Positions 47,444 to 56,410 of a DNA stretch of 64,000 nt are shown piece after piece; position 1 is the stretch's first letter; each line of letters begins with the position of its first letter. Position numbers and translations under genes: made by a program. The notes under the pieces were generated by a model. That model saw nothing but the letters and a program-made list of their open reading frames with translations, made no database searches and was not told where the DNA came from. Source of the DNA: an uncultured Pelagibacteraceae bacterium (GTDB taxonomy: Bacteria; Pseudomonadota; Alphaproteobacteria; Pelagibacterales; Pelagibacteraceae); the NCBI GenBank assembly GCA_902541315.1, contig CACBQF010000004.1, positions 25,223-89,222 on the forward strand, given 5' to 3'.

Positions 47444-47806
47444 TTATTTTTTATCTAAAGGATGATTTTGACCATCGTTTAACGGAATATCCTTTATTTC
47501 AAAAGTGTTTATTTCATCAACACAACCAACATTAAATCCTGTCATAGCTGGATTAATTCTTGGATTATGATGAGTATAAATTCCACACTCAGAACAAAAG
47601 TAATGTTTAGCAACTTTTGAATGGAACTGATAGAGTTTTAATTTATCTCGCCCTTTTACAATTTTGAAATCTTCATTTTTTACCATCGACATAATTGCTC
47701 CTTTTCTTTTACAAATAGAACAATTGCATTTTATTACTTTAGCTAAATCTCCATCTAAATTTATTTCTGCTTCAACAGCTCCACAATGACAAACAAGTTT
47801 TTTCAT
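47444..47806 (-). CDS. GFA/CENP-V domain protein
   Basis: A 120-residue zinc-binding protein with the family cysteines LVCHCGAVEAEI, CNCSICKRKGA and YFCSECGIYTHH. This fold was named for glutathione-dependent formaldehyde activation, but a role in binding S-hydroxymethylglutathione is not established for most members. It leads the minus-strand run GFA-glycerate kinase-TolC. Confidence 0.87.
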   Translation of the reverse strand: MKKLVCHCGAVEAEINLDGDLAKVIKCNCSICKRKGAIMSMVKNEDFKIVKGRDKLKLYQFHSKVAKHYFCSECGIYTHHNPRINPAMTGFNVGCVDEINTFEIKDIPLNDGQNHPLDKK

Positions 47807-47940
47807 TTTAATATAAAATTAAACTATCCTTGGTTGAAGTTATCCACAAGCATACAAAATATAGTTTTGATGTTCACGTTTTGATTCACTTTTGATTCAA
47901 TTACGGACTCAAAATACAACCTCTTGCGTGCATTGTATAA
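47807..47940. promoter_or_regulatory. umuD upstream region with direct repeat and DnaA-box match
   Basis: 134 bases between divergent GFA and umuD genes. It holds TTATCCACA (47840-47848), a perfect match to the strong E. coli DnaA box; a tandem 11-base direct repeat TTTTGATTCAC/TTTTGATTCAA (47879-47900), in which ATTC-N7-ATTC spacing resembles a LexA box; and TATAAA at 47936-47941, a possible -10 if the umuD start is at 47971. Confidence 0.4.
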
Positions 47941-47970
47941 ATGGGCTATAAATTAGAACAAAACAAGAAC

Positions 47971-48366
47971 ATGAAACTAACTATTCCCTATTATCTGCAT
48001 AAAGCTGGTGCTGGTTTCCCATCACCTGCCACTGATTATATCGAAGAAGATATCGATCTAAACATGCATCTAATCAAAAACGTTCCAGCTACTTTTATTA
48101 TCAGAGTACAGGGAAAATCCATGGTGGATGTTGGGATCAATGATGGAGACTTATTAGTTGTCGATAAAAGTTTAAAACCAAAAAATTTTTCAACAGTTAT
48201 TGCAAATGTTCATGATGAGCTTGTGGTTAAAACTTTAGTTCAAGAAAGAGATAAAAAATTTCTATCTTCTGGGTCTAAAGATTTTTCTAATAGAATTTTA
48301 ATTAATGAAGAAGAAGATGTTTTTATTTGGGGGGTTGTGACGTATGTCATCCATTCAACGTACTAA
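47971..48366 (+). CDS. umuD: UmuD-like S24 peptidase subunit
   Basis: A self-cleaving regulator/subunit of DNA polymerase V. The protein contains GAGFPSPATDYIEEDIDLN (cleavage at Ala-Gly), the catalytic Ser in GKSMVDVGINDGDLLVVD and Lys in DELVVKTLVQE. It has no N-terminal DNA-binding domain, so it is UmuD rather than LexA. The ORF track starts at 47941; ATG 47971 (MKLTIPYYLHKAG) matches UmuD better and makes room for a -10 element. Overlaps umuC by 23 bases. Confidence 0.9.
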   Translation: MKLTIPYYLHKAGAGFPSPATDYIEEDIDLNMHLIKNVPATFIIRVQGKSMVDVGINDGDLLVVDKSLKPKNFSTVIANVHDELVVKTLVQERDKKFLSSGSKDFSNRILINEEEDVFIWGVVTYVIHSTY

Positions 48367-49624
48367 AAAAATAGGCTTAGTTGATTGTAATTCTTTCTAT
48401 GTTTCATGTGAAAGATTATTTAATCCAAAAATAAGAAAAAAACCTGTGGTTGTTTTATCTAATAACGATGGTTGTATCATTTCTAGATCCAATGAAGCAA
48501 AAGCGTTGGGGATCAAGATGGGTGAACCTTATTTTAAAGCAAAAAATATTATTGTTAAAAATAAAGTTGAAGTTTTTTCGTCAAATTATTCGTTATATGG
48601 AGATTTATCTAGAAGAGTAATGAGAACTCTTAAAAGATTTAATACTGAAATAGAGGTATATTCAATCGACGAGGCATTCATAGATTTATCCAATTTTCCA
48701 GATTCTGAGGTTGAAAAAGTTGGAAGAGAAATTAGACAAACAGTTCTACAGTGGACAGGTATTCCAACAAGTATCGGTATCGCTAAAACTAAAACATTGA
48801 GTAAAGTTGCAAACCATATCGCAAAGAAAAAACAATCAGGAGTAACGAGTTTGATTGGTATAGAAAATTTAGATCCAATTTTAGAAAAAGTTGAAATTAA
48901 TGATGTATGGGGTGTTGGCAGACAACTTACAAAATTTTATCAAAAGAACGGCATCTATAATGCCAAACAACTTAAAAATAAGTCTAACACTTGGATTAAA
49001 AAATGTTCTAATGTTTTAAGCTCAAGAACTGCAATGGAACTTAGAGGAGTTCCTTGTATTGACTTAGAGACTACACAAACAAAAAGGAAAAGTTGTGTCG
49101 TTTCAAGATCATTCGGTAAAAGAATAGAAAGTTTTCAAGAATTAAAGGAAGCAGTTGCTAATTATTGCTTGAATGCTTCTGAGAAAATTAGATCAGAGTC
49201 TTTAGTTGCAAAAGCGATTACAGTATTTGTTAGAACCAGTCCTTTTCAAAGAGATTATGGTTATTATTCAAATTCGAAAACTGTCGACTTTCCAATTGCA
49301 ACAAACAATAGTCTTGAGACTGTTAAAACTGCAGTTGCGATACTTGAGAATATATTTAGGAACGGCTGTCGTTATCAAAAAGCAGGTGTTATGCTTACAG
49401 GATTACGAGATGATGATGATAGGAAAAATTTATTCTCATCAGAAAAGGATGAAAAAATAAAAACTTTAATGCAATCAATTGATAATACTAATTACAGATA
49501 TGGCAGATCAACTCTAAGTCTTGCAAGTGCTGGAGTTCACAAAAAATGGAATATGAGAAGACAATATTCTTCTAAAATAGATACCGCTGATTTTTATTGT
49601 TTGCCAACAATCAAAGCTATTTAA
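48344..49624 (+). CDS. umuC: Error-prone DNA polymerase V catalytic subunit (Y family)
   Basis: Copies past DNA lesions after RecA-mediated activation of UmuD. The 426-residue protein contains LVDCNSFYVSCERLFNP with the first catalytic Asp, YSIDEAFIDLSNFP with the Asp-Glu pair, the palm/thumb block GIPTSIGIAKTKTLSKVANHIAKK, and the C-terminal little finger. Overlaps umuD by 23 bases, so the two are co-translated. Ends convergently with the alginate-lyase-like gene (8-base overlap). Confidence 0.94.
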   Translation: MSSIQRTKKIGLVDCNSFYVSCERLFNPKIRKKPVVVLSNNDGCIISRSNEAKALGIKMGEPYFKAKNIIVKNKVEVFSSNYSLYGDLSRRVMRTLKRFNTEIEVYSIDEAFIDLSNFPDSEVEKVGREIRQTVLQWTGIPTSIGIAKTKTLSKVANHIAKKKQSGVTSLIGIENLDPILEKVEINDVWGVGRQLTKFYQKNGIYNAKQLKNKSNTWIKKCSNVLSSRTAMELRGVPCIDLETTQTKRKSCVVSRSFGKRIESFQELKEAVANYCLNASEKIRSESLVAKAITVFVRTSPFQRDYGYYSNSKTVDFPIATNNSLETVKTAVAILENIFRNGCRYQKAGVMLTGLRDDDDRKNLFSSEKDEKIKTLMQSIDNTNYRYGRSTLSLASAGVHKKWNMRRQYSSKIDTADFYCLPTIKAI

Positions 49625-50807
49625 TAAAATGGCAATTTGGTTCAACAACTGTCCATGATGAAGTGCCAAATTTTCTTTTTGAAATATTTTCAAAATTCAA
49701 AACTATTTTAGCCTGGTAACTGTTAAGATTACTGCTATCTGACGACCATTGCTGAAGTCTTTTGATATTTTCATGATCTGGAAACCGAGTTGCATAAGCA
49801 TAAAGCCAGCCCCAATTACTCCCTTGTCTTCCATCAAGATCTTGCATTTTATAATTTTTTGCAGGTCCAGGTGCTTTCATTTCTTTGGCGTATTTAAAAA
49901 CTATCTCGTTATTTTCAGTAAAATCGATAAAAAACTTAACAATATTATGAAAGTTTTTGCCTTTATATTCATAGTCCCAAATATTGTAGCCCTGGTTTTC
50001 CGCAATAATTGCAATGACTGTTAAAGCATTCATTGCTCTTGCTTGGTAAAACATTGCTCTCCCACCTCTTCTTGTTTCAATAGGCAAACTACCATCTTTT
50101 CTTTGATACCGAATGGTGGCTTCATAATTTTTAAAAGCTTTTTTAAAAAGCTTATTATCATTTAGCAGGACACCCAACTGCATATGACTTATTGCAGATG
50201 ACAGTGCATGGTTGTGAGCTCTTTTAGGAACACCTCTTGCTTGAGTACCATCTTTGTAGGTCATGTCATACATAAGATGTTTGTTTTTCTTTACTATCTT
50301 TTCAAACCAATCTTTAATTATCTTATCCTCATTAGTTGAGATATCTATCACTTGTTTTGCAAAAGAATAACCAGCCATCATTGGTGAAGCCACCCATAAA
50401 TTCACGGTTAGAGTATCATTCCAATGTCTACCCTCATGATCTGATGGACCTGTTCTTTTTGCTGCATCTGCTTTAGCCCATTCCAAAATAATCTTTTTTA
50501 CATTTTCACACGCTTCAACACTACCCCCACCACATGGACGTTTAAAATTTTCAAACCTTTGTAATGCTCTATTAAACCTATTATCTAATCCATAACCTTT
50601 GGGAGCTTTAACCTCTGGAATAGGTGTAACTGGATTAGTCATGGGATTGGAATACATTTTCGTCATACATCTATTTGGATTTTTTGAAACTGGAAAAATA
50701 ATTTCTGGATTATTTATTTTAGCTTTTTTCTTAATTTCTTTAAAATTTGAAAAAGATGGTGTACAAAATAATAAATAAACTAATGTTGCAGAAATTATCC
50801 TAAACAT
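49617..50807 (-). CDS. Exported alginate-lyase-domain-like protein
   Basis: A 396-residue secreted protein with a signal peptide ending CTPSFS. The (alpha/alpha)-barrel-like sequence resembles the alginate_lyase domain (PL5 type): KRAHNHALSSAISHMQLGVLLND carries an Asn-His pair, and TRRGGRAMFYQARAMNALTVIAIIAENQGYN follows with an Arg and a Tyr where PL5 enzymes keep catalytic residues. Whether it cuts alginate or another uronate polymer is unknown. It shares one base with ppc upstream on the same strand. Confidence 0.65.
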   Translation of the reverse strand: MFRIISATLVYLLFCTPSFSNFKEIKKKAKINNPEIIFPVSKNPNRCMTKMYSNPMTNPVTPIPEVKAPKGYGLDNRFNRALQRFENFKRPCGGGSVEACENVKKIILEWAKADAAKRTGPSDHEGRHWNDTLTVNLWVASPMMAGYSFAKQVIDISTNEDKIIKDWFEKIVKKNKHLMYDMTYKDGTQARGVPKRAHNHALSSAISHMQLGVLLNDNKLFKKAFKNYEATIRYQRKDGSLPIETRRGGRAMFYQARAMNALTVIAIIAENQGYNIWDYEYKGKNFHNIVKFFIDFTENNEIVFKYAKEMKAPGPAKNYKMQDLDGRQGSNWGWLYAYATRFPDHENIKRLQQWSSDSSNLNSYQAKIVLNFENISKRKFGTSSWTVVEPNCHFIK

Positions 50808-53494
50808 TATCCAGTATTTTTCATTGCTGCAGCGATTCCTGCTATTGAAGTCAACAAAGTATCATTCAAATATTCTTTATCTTTTTTATTTTTAATAGTC
50901 TTAATTTTTTTTATTGCGATAGGCTGAACTATATTCAAAACTTCAGAATAAATATTTCTTACACCTATTGATGTTCTAAATTGTTTTCTTGCAGCAATTA
51001 TTTCTTTAGGCGTAATTTTCTTATTTAGTTTTTTAATAACATCAAATTGAAATCTAAGTTTTTTTCCAACTCTCTTTAGACTTTCATCTGCTAAATGCTC
51101 TTCGTAAATTTTTGATATCTCAGGATCTGCTTTAGTAATCACCATGTCTAATATATCAAGCATTGAATTAAAAAATGGCCAATTTCTCTCCATATCAAAT
51201 AAAGTTTTTCTAAATTGTTTTATGTATGAATATCTTAAAGCTTCTGCACTTCCAAGCCATGCAGGCAGCATAAGTCTAATTTGTGTCCAAGCAAACACCC
51301 AAGGGATTGCTCTTAAACTTTTTATAGTATCAATGTTTTTTCTTTTTGAAGGCCTTGAACCTATTGAAAGTTTACCAAGAGCTTTGTGAGGCGTAACAGT
51401 TTCAAAGTATTTTATAAAATCAGAACTTTGATTAATATTTTTTCTATAAGAATTTTTTGATATCTCTGACATTTTTTCAATTAATGATCTCCAACTAGCT
51501 TTTGGAACAGGTGATGGTTTTAAGGTGGCTTCAGTCACTGCACCTATGTAACTACATAAATTATATTTTGCTAATGGCTCATAACCATACTTTTGCTGAA
51601 TTACTTCACCTTGGTCGGTAATTCTTATTTTTCCCCTAACAGAGTTTGGAGGTTGTGATCTTAATGTTGATTGTATCGGGCCACCTCCTCGTCCAGGAGA
51701 TCCACCTCTTCCATGAAAAAAAGTTACGTTAATATTATATTTTTTACTTAATTTAATTATTTCCTCTTGAGCTTTATACTGGTGCCAACTTGCACAAATT
51801 TTGCCTGCGTCTTTACTTGAATCTGAATAACCGATCATGACCTCCTGCTCATTTTTAATAACTTTTCTGTACCATGATTGAGAAAACAATTTCTCCATTA
51901 TTTCTTTAGCATTAACTAAATCATCTAAAGTTTCAAATAATGGGACTACTCTTAACTTGTTTTTAATATTGGCCTCTTTTTGTAAAAATATTACAGATAA
52001 CAAATCTGAGGCTGAATTAGTCATTGATATTACATAAGCTCCAAGACATTCACTAGGTTCATTGGCCAAAATTTTAAAAGTTGACCAAACTTCTTTATTT
52101 TCTCTATTTGAAAATTGAAATTTGTTTAATTGATTTTTTTTAGAGAGTATTTGTTTCTTTAAAAATTCAATTTTTTCGTTTTCACTAAATTTTAAATAAT
52201 TTTTTTTATATTTCTTTTTAACATATTCACTAATTAACTGACTATGCCTTGAGGACTCTTGTCTTATATCTAACCTTGCAAGGTTGATACCAAAACACTT
52301 TGCCCTTCGCATTAAGTCTAATAATTCACCGCTGGCAAGATTTTCATTTTGATTTTGTTCTAAAGATTCTCTTACAACTCTCAAAGGCTTTAATATCTCC
52401 TCTCGAGAACTCAATAAATTATTGTGATCTAGAGGTTTTTTATTAACAAGGTGTTGTTCTATCGATCTATGTGTGATCCTCATTTTATCTCTTAGAGGCC
52501 TTAAAAATACCCTATAGGGCTCAAAAGATTTACCTACACTTTTAAGAATTTTTTTCGAGCATTTTTCCATAGAATAAGATCTTATTATTTTAGTAAGTGC
52601 TTTCTCGTACAACTTTGCAGCCTCCCACCTTGATAGTAAAATTGTTTTTCTGGTGACATCAGCTGTAACATTTGGGTTACCATCGCGGTCTCCTCCCATC
52701 CAAGATCCAAATTCAATAGGATTAAAATTTTTCGGCAAACCTTTTTTCATATTCTGTACAAAAATTGAATTTAATCTTCTATAAACTTTTGGAATCGTAT
52801 CCCACAAACTATCCTCAATTATTGCAAGTCCCCATCTTGCTTCATCGAATGGAGATGGTTTAATTCTTTTTAAATCATCCGTATTCCAAATAATAGTTAA
52901 CTCATCAAAAAGTTTTTTCTCCAAAACTACTAATTTTGATGGAAAATTTTTAAGCAGATCTCTTTGTTCAAGAATTTCAATTATATTGTGATATTTTTGA
53001 ATAAGAGTTCTTCTCTTCACTTCGGTTGGGTGTGCAGTCAATACAATTCCAATTTTCAAGTTTTTGGCGGTATTATATATTTTTGTTTCTGAAATTTTTT
53101 TATTTCTAAAGAGATCCTCAAATATTTCCTCTATAAATATGTTGTTGTTTGAAGTTTTCTTATTGCTATTTTCATATTCATTAAGTTTTCTAGAAGCGTC
53201 AATTAAATCAGCTAAATTTATAAAATTCATAAAATGTGTGAATGCTCTAGTTAATTTAAATGAATTTTTTGGGCTCAGTTTTTTAATTGCTTTAATTACT
53301 TTTTCATTAGTTTGATTATTTTTAGAATTTATTTTGTTAGCTTTCGATAATTTTCTAACTTTTTCAACTAATTCAAAAAACTTTTGACCTTCTTGTTCTT
53401 TGATAACTCTCCCTAAAATATTACCCAGATATTTAACATTTTCCCTGAAAAATTTAGTTGGTATACGCTCGTAATATAGATCTCTTTTTTTCAT
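50807..53494 (-). CDS. ppc: Phosphoenolpyruvate carboxylase
   Basis: Fixes bicarbonate onto PEP to give oxaloacetate, an anaplerotic enzyme of the cytoplasm. The 895-residue protein has the catalytic His in GIVLTAHPTEVKRRT, GSWMGGDRDGNPNVTADVT, GYSDSSKDAG, and FFHGRGGSPGRGGGP, with the C-terminal QxxG-like end SIAGIAAAMKNTG. Overlaps the GT2 gene upstream by 4 bases. Confidence 0.95.
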   Translation of the reverse strand: MKKRDLYYERIPTKFFRENVKYLGNILGRVIKEQEGQKFFELVEKVRKLSKANKINSKNNQTNEKVIKAIKKLSPKNSFKLTRAFTHFMNFINLADLIDASRKLNEYENSNKKTSNNNIFIEEIFEDLFRNKKISETKIYNTAKNLKIGIVLTAHPTEVKRRTLIQKYHNIIEILEQRDLLKNFPSKLVVLEKKLFDELTIIWNTDDLKRIKPSPFDEARWGLAIIEDSLWDTIPKVYRRLNSIFVQNMKKGLPKNFNPIEFGSWMGGDRDGNPNVTADVTRKTILLSRWEAAKLYEKALTKIIRSYSMEKCSKKILKSVGKSFEPYRVFLRPLRDKMRITHRSIEQHLVNKKPLDHNNLLSSREEILKPLRVVRESLEQNQNENLASGELLDLMRRAKCFGINLARLDIRQESSRHSQLISEYVKKKYKKNYLKFSENEKIEFLKKQILSKKNQLNKFQFSNRENKEVWSTFKILANEPSECLGAYVISMTNSASDLLSVIFLQKEANIKNKLRVVPLFETLDDLVNAKEIMEKLFSQSWYRKVIKNEQEVMIGYSDSSKDAGKICASWHQYKAQEEIIKLSKKYNINVTFFHGRGGSPGRGGGPIQSTLRSQPPNSVRGKIRITDQGEVIQQKYGYEPLAKYNLCSYIGAVTEATLKPSPVPKASWRSLIEKMSEISKNSYRKNINQSSDFIKYFETVTPHKALGKLSIGSRPSKRKNIDTIKSLRAIPWVFAWTQIRLMLPAWLGSAEALRYSYIKQFRKTLFDMERNWPFFNSMLDILDMVITKADPEISKIYEEHLADESLKRVGKKLRFQFDVIKKLNKKITPKEIIAARKQFRTSIGVRNIYSEVLNIVQPIAIKKIKTIKNKKDKEYLNDTLLTSIAGIAAAMKNTG

Positions 53495-54360
53495 GTAATA
53501 TTATCTATGCTCTCTATTTGGCTTAAAGAATTTTTAAATTCATCCATATTTTCTCTCAATGCTAAATTTGATACAGCATAAACTGCTATTAGTAAGAGTA
53601 GCAAAGGTAACGCTGTTATCACAGAGGCATTACTTTTAATAAGTAAAATATACAAAATTATAAACAATGCAGAACGTATTAAAAAAGTTTTTTTAAAAAC
53701 ACTGATGATAGATAATGAATGTTTTATCAGATTTAAAAAACTCATCTTTGATGGTCCAAAATATCTAGCTCCTCTGATCGATGGCACTTTTATGAAATTT
53801 TTTTCTATTTTAGATAAAGAACCAGAAAAACTATTCCAAGTAGCTTTTTCATTAATCATATTTTCAACTATCTTTTTTGGCAAACAGGTAAAGTTTCCAA
53901 ATTTTATTGATTTGCCAGTAAAAGTTAAAGTTACTAATTTATGTAACTGATAACAAACTTTAAATAACAAACTCTCTGACCTTTTTATTCTCTCTCCTAT
54001 GACTGTAATACCATCTGTATTTTTAATTTGATCTAAAAAATTTTTAATTTCTTCAGGTCTATCTTCACCATCTCCGTCCATTGGTATTGCATAATCAAAT
54101 TCCTCTTTATCTAAAATATATTTCAGTCCAGTAGCTATACATCTTGCATGTCCTTGATTTTTTTTCATATTTAAAATTTTTATAGATTGAATATTGTCAA
54201 AATTGATTTCTCCATTTGGTCGATCGTGATTTGAAGCATCGTTAACAACAATAATGGATATCTCAAAATTTTTATCAATTTTCAAATTATTGATTTCTTC
54301 AAAAAGTTTGAACACCGACTGCCAATCGTTATAAATAGGGATTATAATTTTTATTTTCAT
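53491..54360 (-). CDS. Membrane-anchored family 2 glycosyltransferase
   Basis: A 289-residue GT2 protein: IPIYNDWQSVFKLFEEIN and the DxD motif in AIPMDGDGEDRPEEI, with two transmembrane segments in the last 80 residues. This dolichyl-phosphate-mannose-synthase-like layout fits a polyprenyl-phosphate sugar transferase feeding a GT39-type transferase, which is the gene directly upstream (6 bases). It overlaps ppc by 4 bases. Confidence 0.85.
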   Translation of the reverse strand: MKIKIIIPIYNDWQSVFKLFEEINNLKIDKNFEISIIVVNDASNHDRPNGEINFDNIQSIKILNMKKNQGHARCIATGLKYILDKEEFDYAIPMDGDGEDRPEEIKNFLDQIKNTDGITVIGERIKRSESLLFKVCYQLHKLVTLTFTGKSIKFGNFTCLPKKIVENMINEKATWNSFSGSLSKIEKNFIKVPSIRGARYFGPSKMSFLNLIKHSLSIISVFKKTFLIRSALFIILYILLIKSNASVITALPLLLLLIAVYAVSNLALRENMDEFKNSLSQIESIDNIT

Positions 54361-54366
54361 AATCTT

Positions 54367-55686
54367 TTAATATCTCCCTAAACAAATATCATCTAAACAA
54401 ATAAATTGACTTGACTTATTTAAAATCTCTTTTTTAGTAAACCCTTCCCACTTTGGCCGTGATTTTAAGTGATAAGATAAATTGCCTGCCTTCCACTCAT
54501 CTCCTGTGACAAATTCAATTTCTTTTTCAAAATCTTGTTCCCAAGTAAATTGGACCTTAGCTGCTATCTCTTTGCCTGGATAATCAGTTCTTTTATCATT
54601 TTTTGTTATAGAAATGTATGCGTATAGGCTCGGGGATAAAAAAAACAAAAATAAAAACCCAACTAAAAAGGAATTTATCTTTTTAAGATTGATTTGAGAC
54701 CTAAATAAGTAGACAGAAAATATTCCAAGAGGTAAATAAAAAGGTGTCATCCACATTGTTCTAATTTTAGATCCTGTAACTACTGAAGTAATAAATATTA
54801 AAAAGATAGGTAAAATACTTATTGATAATAAAAAAAGAAACTTCCTATCATTAAAATTCAATTTAATTTCAATTTTTTTTATCAATAGCCACGTTAAAAA
54901 GAAAAATGGAATTAGTATTCCAATTTGTTTTAATAAAAAAGTAATTGGATATTTTATATGATTTAGAATTTCTGACTCCTCAAGGCCTGATCTTTTCAAG
55001 CCATATAAAACAGTTATAAAATCGTTATCAAGCAACCAAATTATATGTGGAACTAACAGAACTAAAAAAATTTCAATTATTATCAAATATTTAAAATCAA
55101 ATTTTTTAAATTTTTTATAAATAACATAAATAAATAATAAACTAATTGACAATAATAAATAAACGAACAAATATTTAGAAAGAAAACCAATTGCAGCAAA
55201 TAATCCGATTAGAAAACAATCATAAAACTGTATTTCTTTTGCATCATATATCTTCCAAGAGTAATAAATAACCAATGACCAAAATGGTAACTGACAAACA
55301 TTCACATTAAACTCTGGAGTAGTGAAATTAAAGAAATAAATAGCCTCTAACAATAAAACTGAAATTAAACTTAATTTAATATTTTCTAAAATTTCAAAAG
55401 CAAATTTGAATATAAAATAGAATGATATAACTACAAAAATTTGACTTAAAAGATAAAAAGCCCAATCTTGAGAACCAAATATATTATAAAATACCTCAGA
55501 AAAAAAAGCGCTCATTGGTGGGTGTTTGTTAAAACCCCAATCTAAATTGCTTCCCCAAGCTAGCGCCTCTATTGTATCAAGAGGCAAATTTGAATTTGTC
55601 AATGAGGGAATCATTGTCCAAATTATTAAATGTGTAATAGCAAAAATAAAAAATATGTTATTAATATTCTTGTTTAAAACATCCAT
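54367..55686 (-). CDS. Family 39-like membrane glycosyltransferase (PMT/ArnT type)
   Basis: A polytopic protein of about 440 residues with at least ten hydrophobic segments. Near the start LPLDTIEALAWGSNLDWGFNKHPPMSAFF has the acidic residue and the HPP motif of PMT/ArnT-like transferases that use polyprenyl-phosphate sugars. The ORF-track start (55752) would leave 12 bases to the divergent dksA-like gene; ATG 55686 (MDVLNKN) is more likely. With the GT2 gene below it forms a donor-synthase/transferase pair, acceptor unknown. Confidence 0.8.
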   Translation of the reverse strand: MDVLNKNINNIFFIFAITHLIIWTMIPSLTNSNLPLDTIEALAWGSNLDWGFNKHPPMSAFFSEVFYNIFGSQDWAFYLLSQIFVVISFYFIFKFAFEILENIKLSLISVLLLEAIYFFNFTTPEFNVNVCQLPFWSLVIYYSWKIYDAKEIQFYDCFLIGLFAAIGFLSKYLFVYLLLSISLLFIYVIYKKFKKFDFKYLIIIEIFLVLLVPHIIWLLDNDFITVLYGLKRSGLEESEILNHIKYPITFLLKQIGILIPFFFLTWLLIKKIEIKLNFNDRKFLFLLSISILPIFLIFITSVVTGSKIRTMWMTPFYLPLGIFSVYLFRSQINLKKINSFLVGFLFLFFLSPSLYAYISITKNDKRTDYPGKEIAAKVQFTWEQDFEKEIEFVTGDEWKAGNLSYHLKSRPKWEGFTKKEILNKSSQFICLDDICLGRY

Positions 55687-55764
55687 AAGTAAATATTTAC
55701 AATAATTAAGGTTGCTTGACACCCATATTTTGCTGAATATACTGCCTCGCATTCAAATTTAGAC
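55687..55764. promoter_or_regulatory. Divergent promoter region GT39 / dksA-like gene
   Basis: 78 bases if GT39 starts at 55686. On the plus strand tttgctgaatatactgcctcgcat includes TATACT at about 55737-55742, a possible -10 for the dksA-like gene whose ATG is at 55765. No other structure seen. Confidence 0.35.
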
Positions 55765-56289
55765 ATGCCAAAAATAGCTAAAGTAAAAAAAAAGGTCACA
55801 AAATCAAAAGCAAAGAGTGTGTCTAAACCAAAAACAAAAGTGGTTACTAAAACAAAAGAAGTTAAAAAAGGACCTATAAAAATATCAAAAACCTACATTC
55901 CAAAAGATACAGAAAAATATATGTGTGAAAAACACAAAGTTTTTTTCAGAATTAAACTGCAAGAATGGAAGAAAGAACTTGTGAAATCAAACAACGAAGC
56001 TCTCTACAACGGCTCTATGGATGATAATAGTATTTCTGCAGATATTGTAGATCAGGCAAGTTCATACACCGATAAAAATGTAGAAATGAAGGCAATCAAT
56101 AGACAAATAAAACTCATCTCAGAAATTGACAAAGCTTTAGCAAGAATTAGGGAAGATACTTATGGATATTGCCTAGATACTGCAGAGCCGATTGGGCTAA
56201 AAAGACTAATGGCAAGACCAGTTGCAAAATATACAATTGCTGCACAAGAAAAACATGAGAAGGACGAAAAGGTTCACGCAGATGACTAA
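55765..56289 (+). CDS. dksA: DksA/TraR-family protein with degenerate zinc finger
   Basis: A 174-residue RNA-polymerase-binding regulator of the DksA family. The N-terminal ~45 residues form an unusual Lys/Val/Thr-rich extension (KKKVTKSKAKSVSKPKTK). Then come the coiled-coil helices (MCEKHKVFFRIKLQEWKKELVKSN, IDQASSYTDKNVEMKAINRQIKLISEIDKALARI) with an Asp-containing tip, and the zinc-finger region GYCLDTAEPIGLKRLMARPVAKYTIAAQEKHE. Only one of the four zinc cysteines remains (CLDT...IAAQ in place of CxxC...CxxC), a loss seen in other alphaproteobacterial DksA proteins. Its stop overlaps a tiny downstream ORF. Confidence 0.88.
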   Translation: MPKIAKVKKKVTKSKAKSVSKPKTKVVTKTKEVKKGPIKISKTYIPKDTEKYMCEKHKVFFRIKLQEWKKELVKSNNEALYNGSMDDNSISADIVDQASSYTDKNVEMKAINRQIKLISEIDKALARIREDTYGYCLDTAEPIGLKRLMARPVAKYTIAAQEKHEKDEKVHADD

Positions 56290-56410
56290 GAGAAAGAAAA
56301 AAACAAAAAAAGTACATAATCCAGTTACTTACAATTTTACTAAAAAATATATTTACTATTATTACGCTCTGTTCTGGATAATTTTAATATTTTTTGTCTT
56401 TAGTAGATGA
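56282..56410 (+). CDS. Tiny basic single-pass membrane protein, 42 residues
   Basis: An ATG overlapping the dksA-like gene's 3' end by 8 bases opens a 42-codon ORF: MTKRKKKTKKVHNPVTYNFT, then one hydrophobic segment of about 18 residues (YYALFWIILIFFVF) ending in SR. The basic N terminus and single helix fit an inner-membrane microprotein. The ORF track lists a longer frame starting at 56222 inside dksA, but the ATG at 56282 is the sensible start. Function unknown. Confidence 0.6.
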   Translation: MTKRKKKTKKVHNPVTYNFTKKYIYYYYALFWIILIFFVFSR

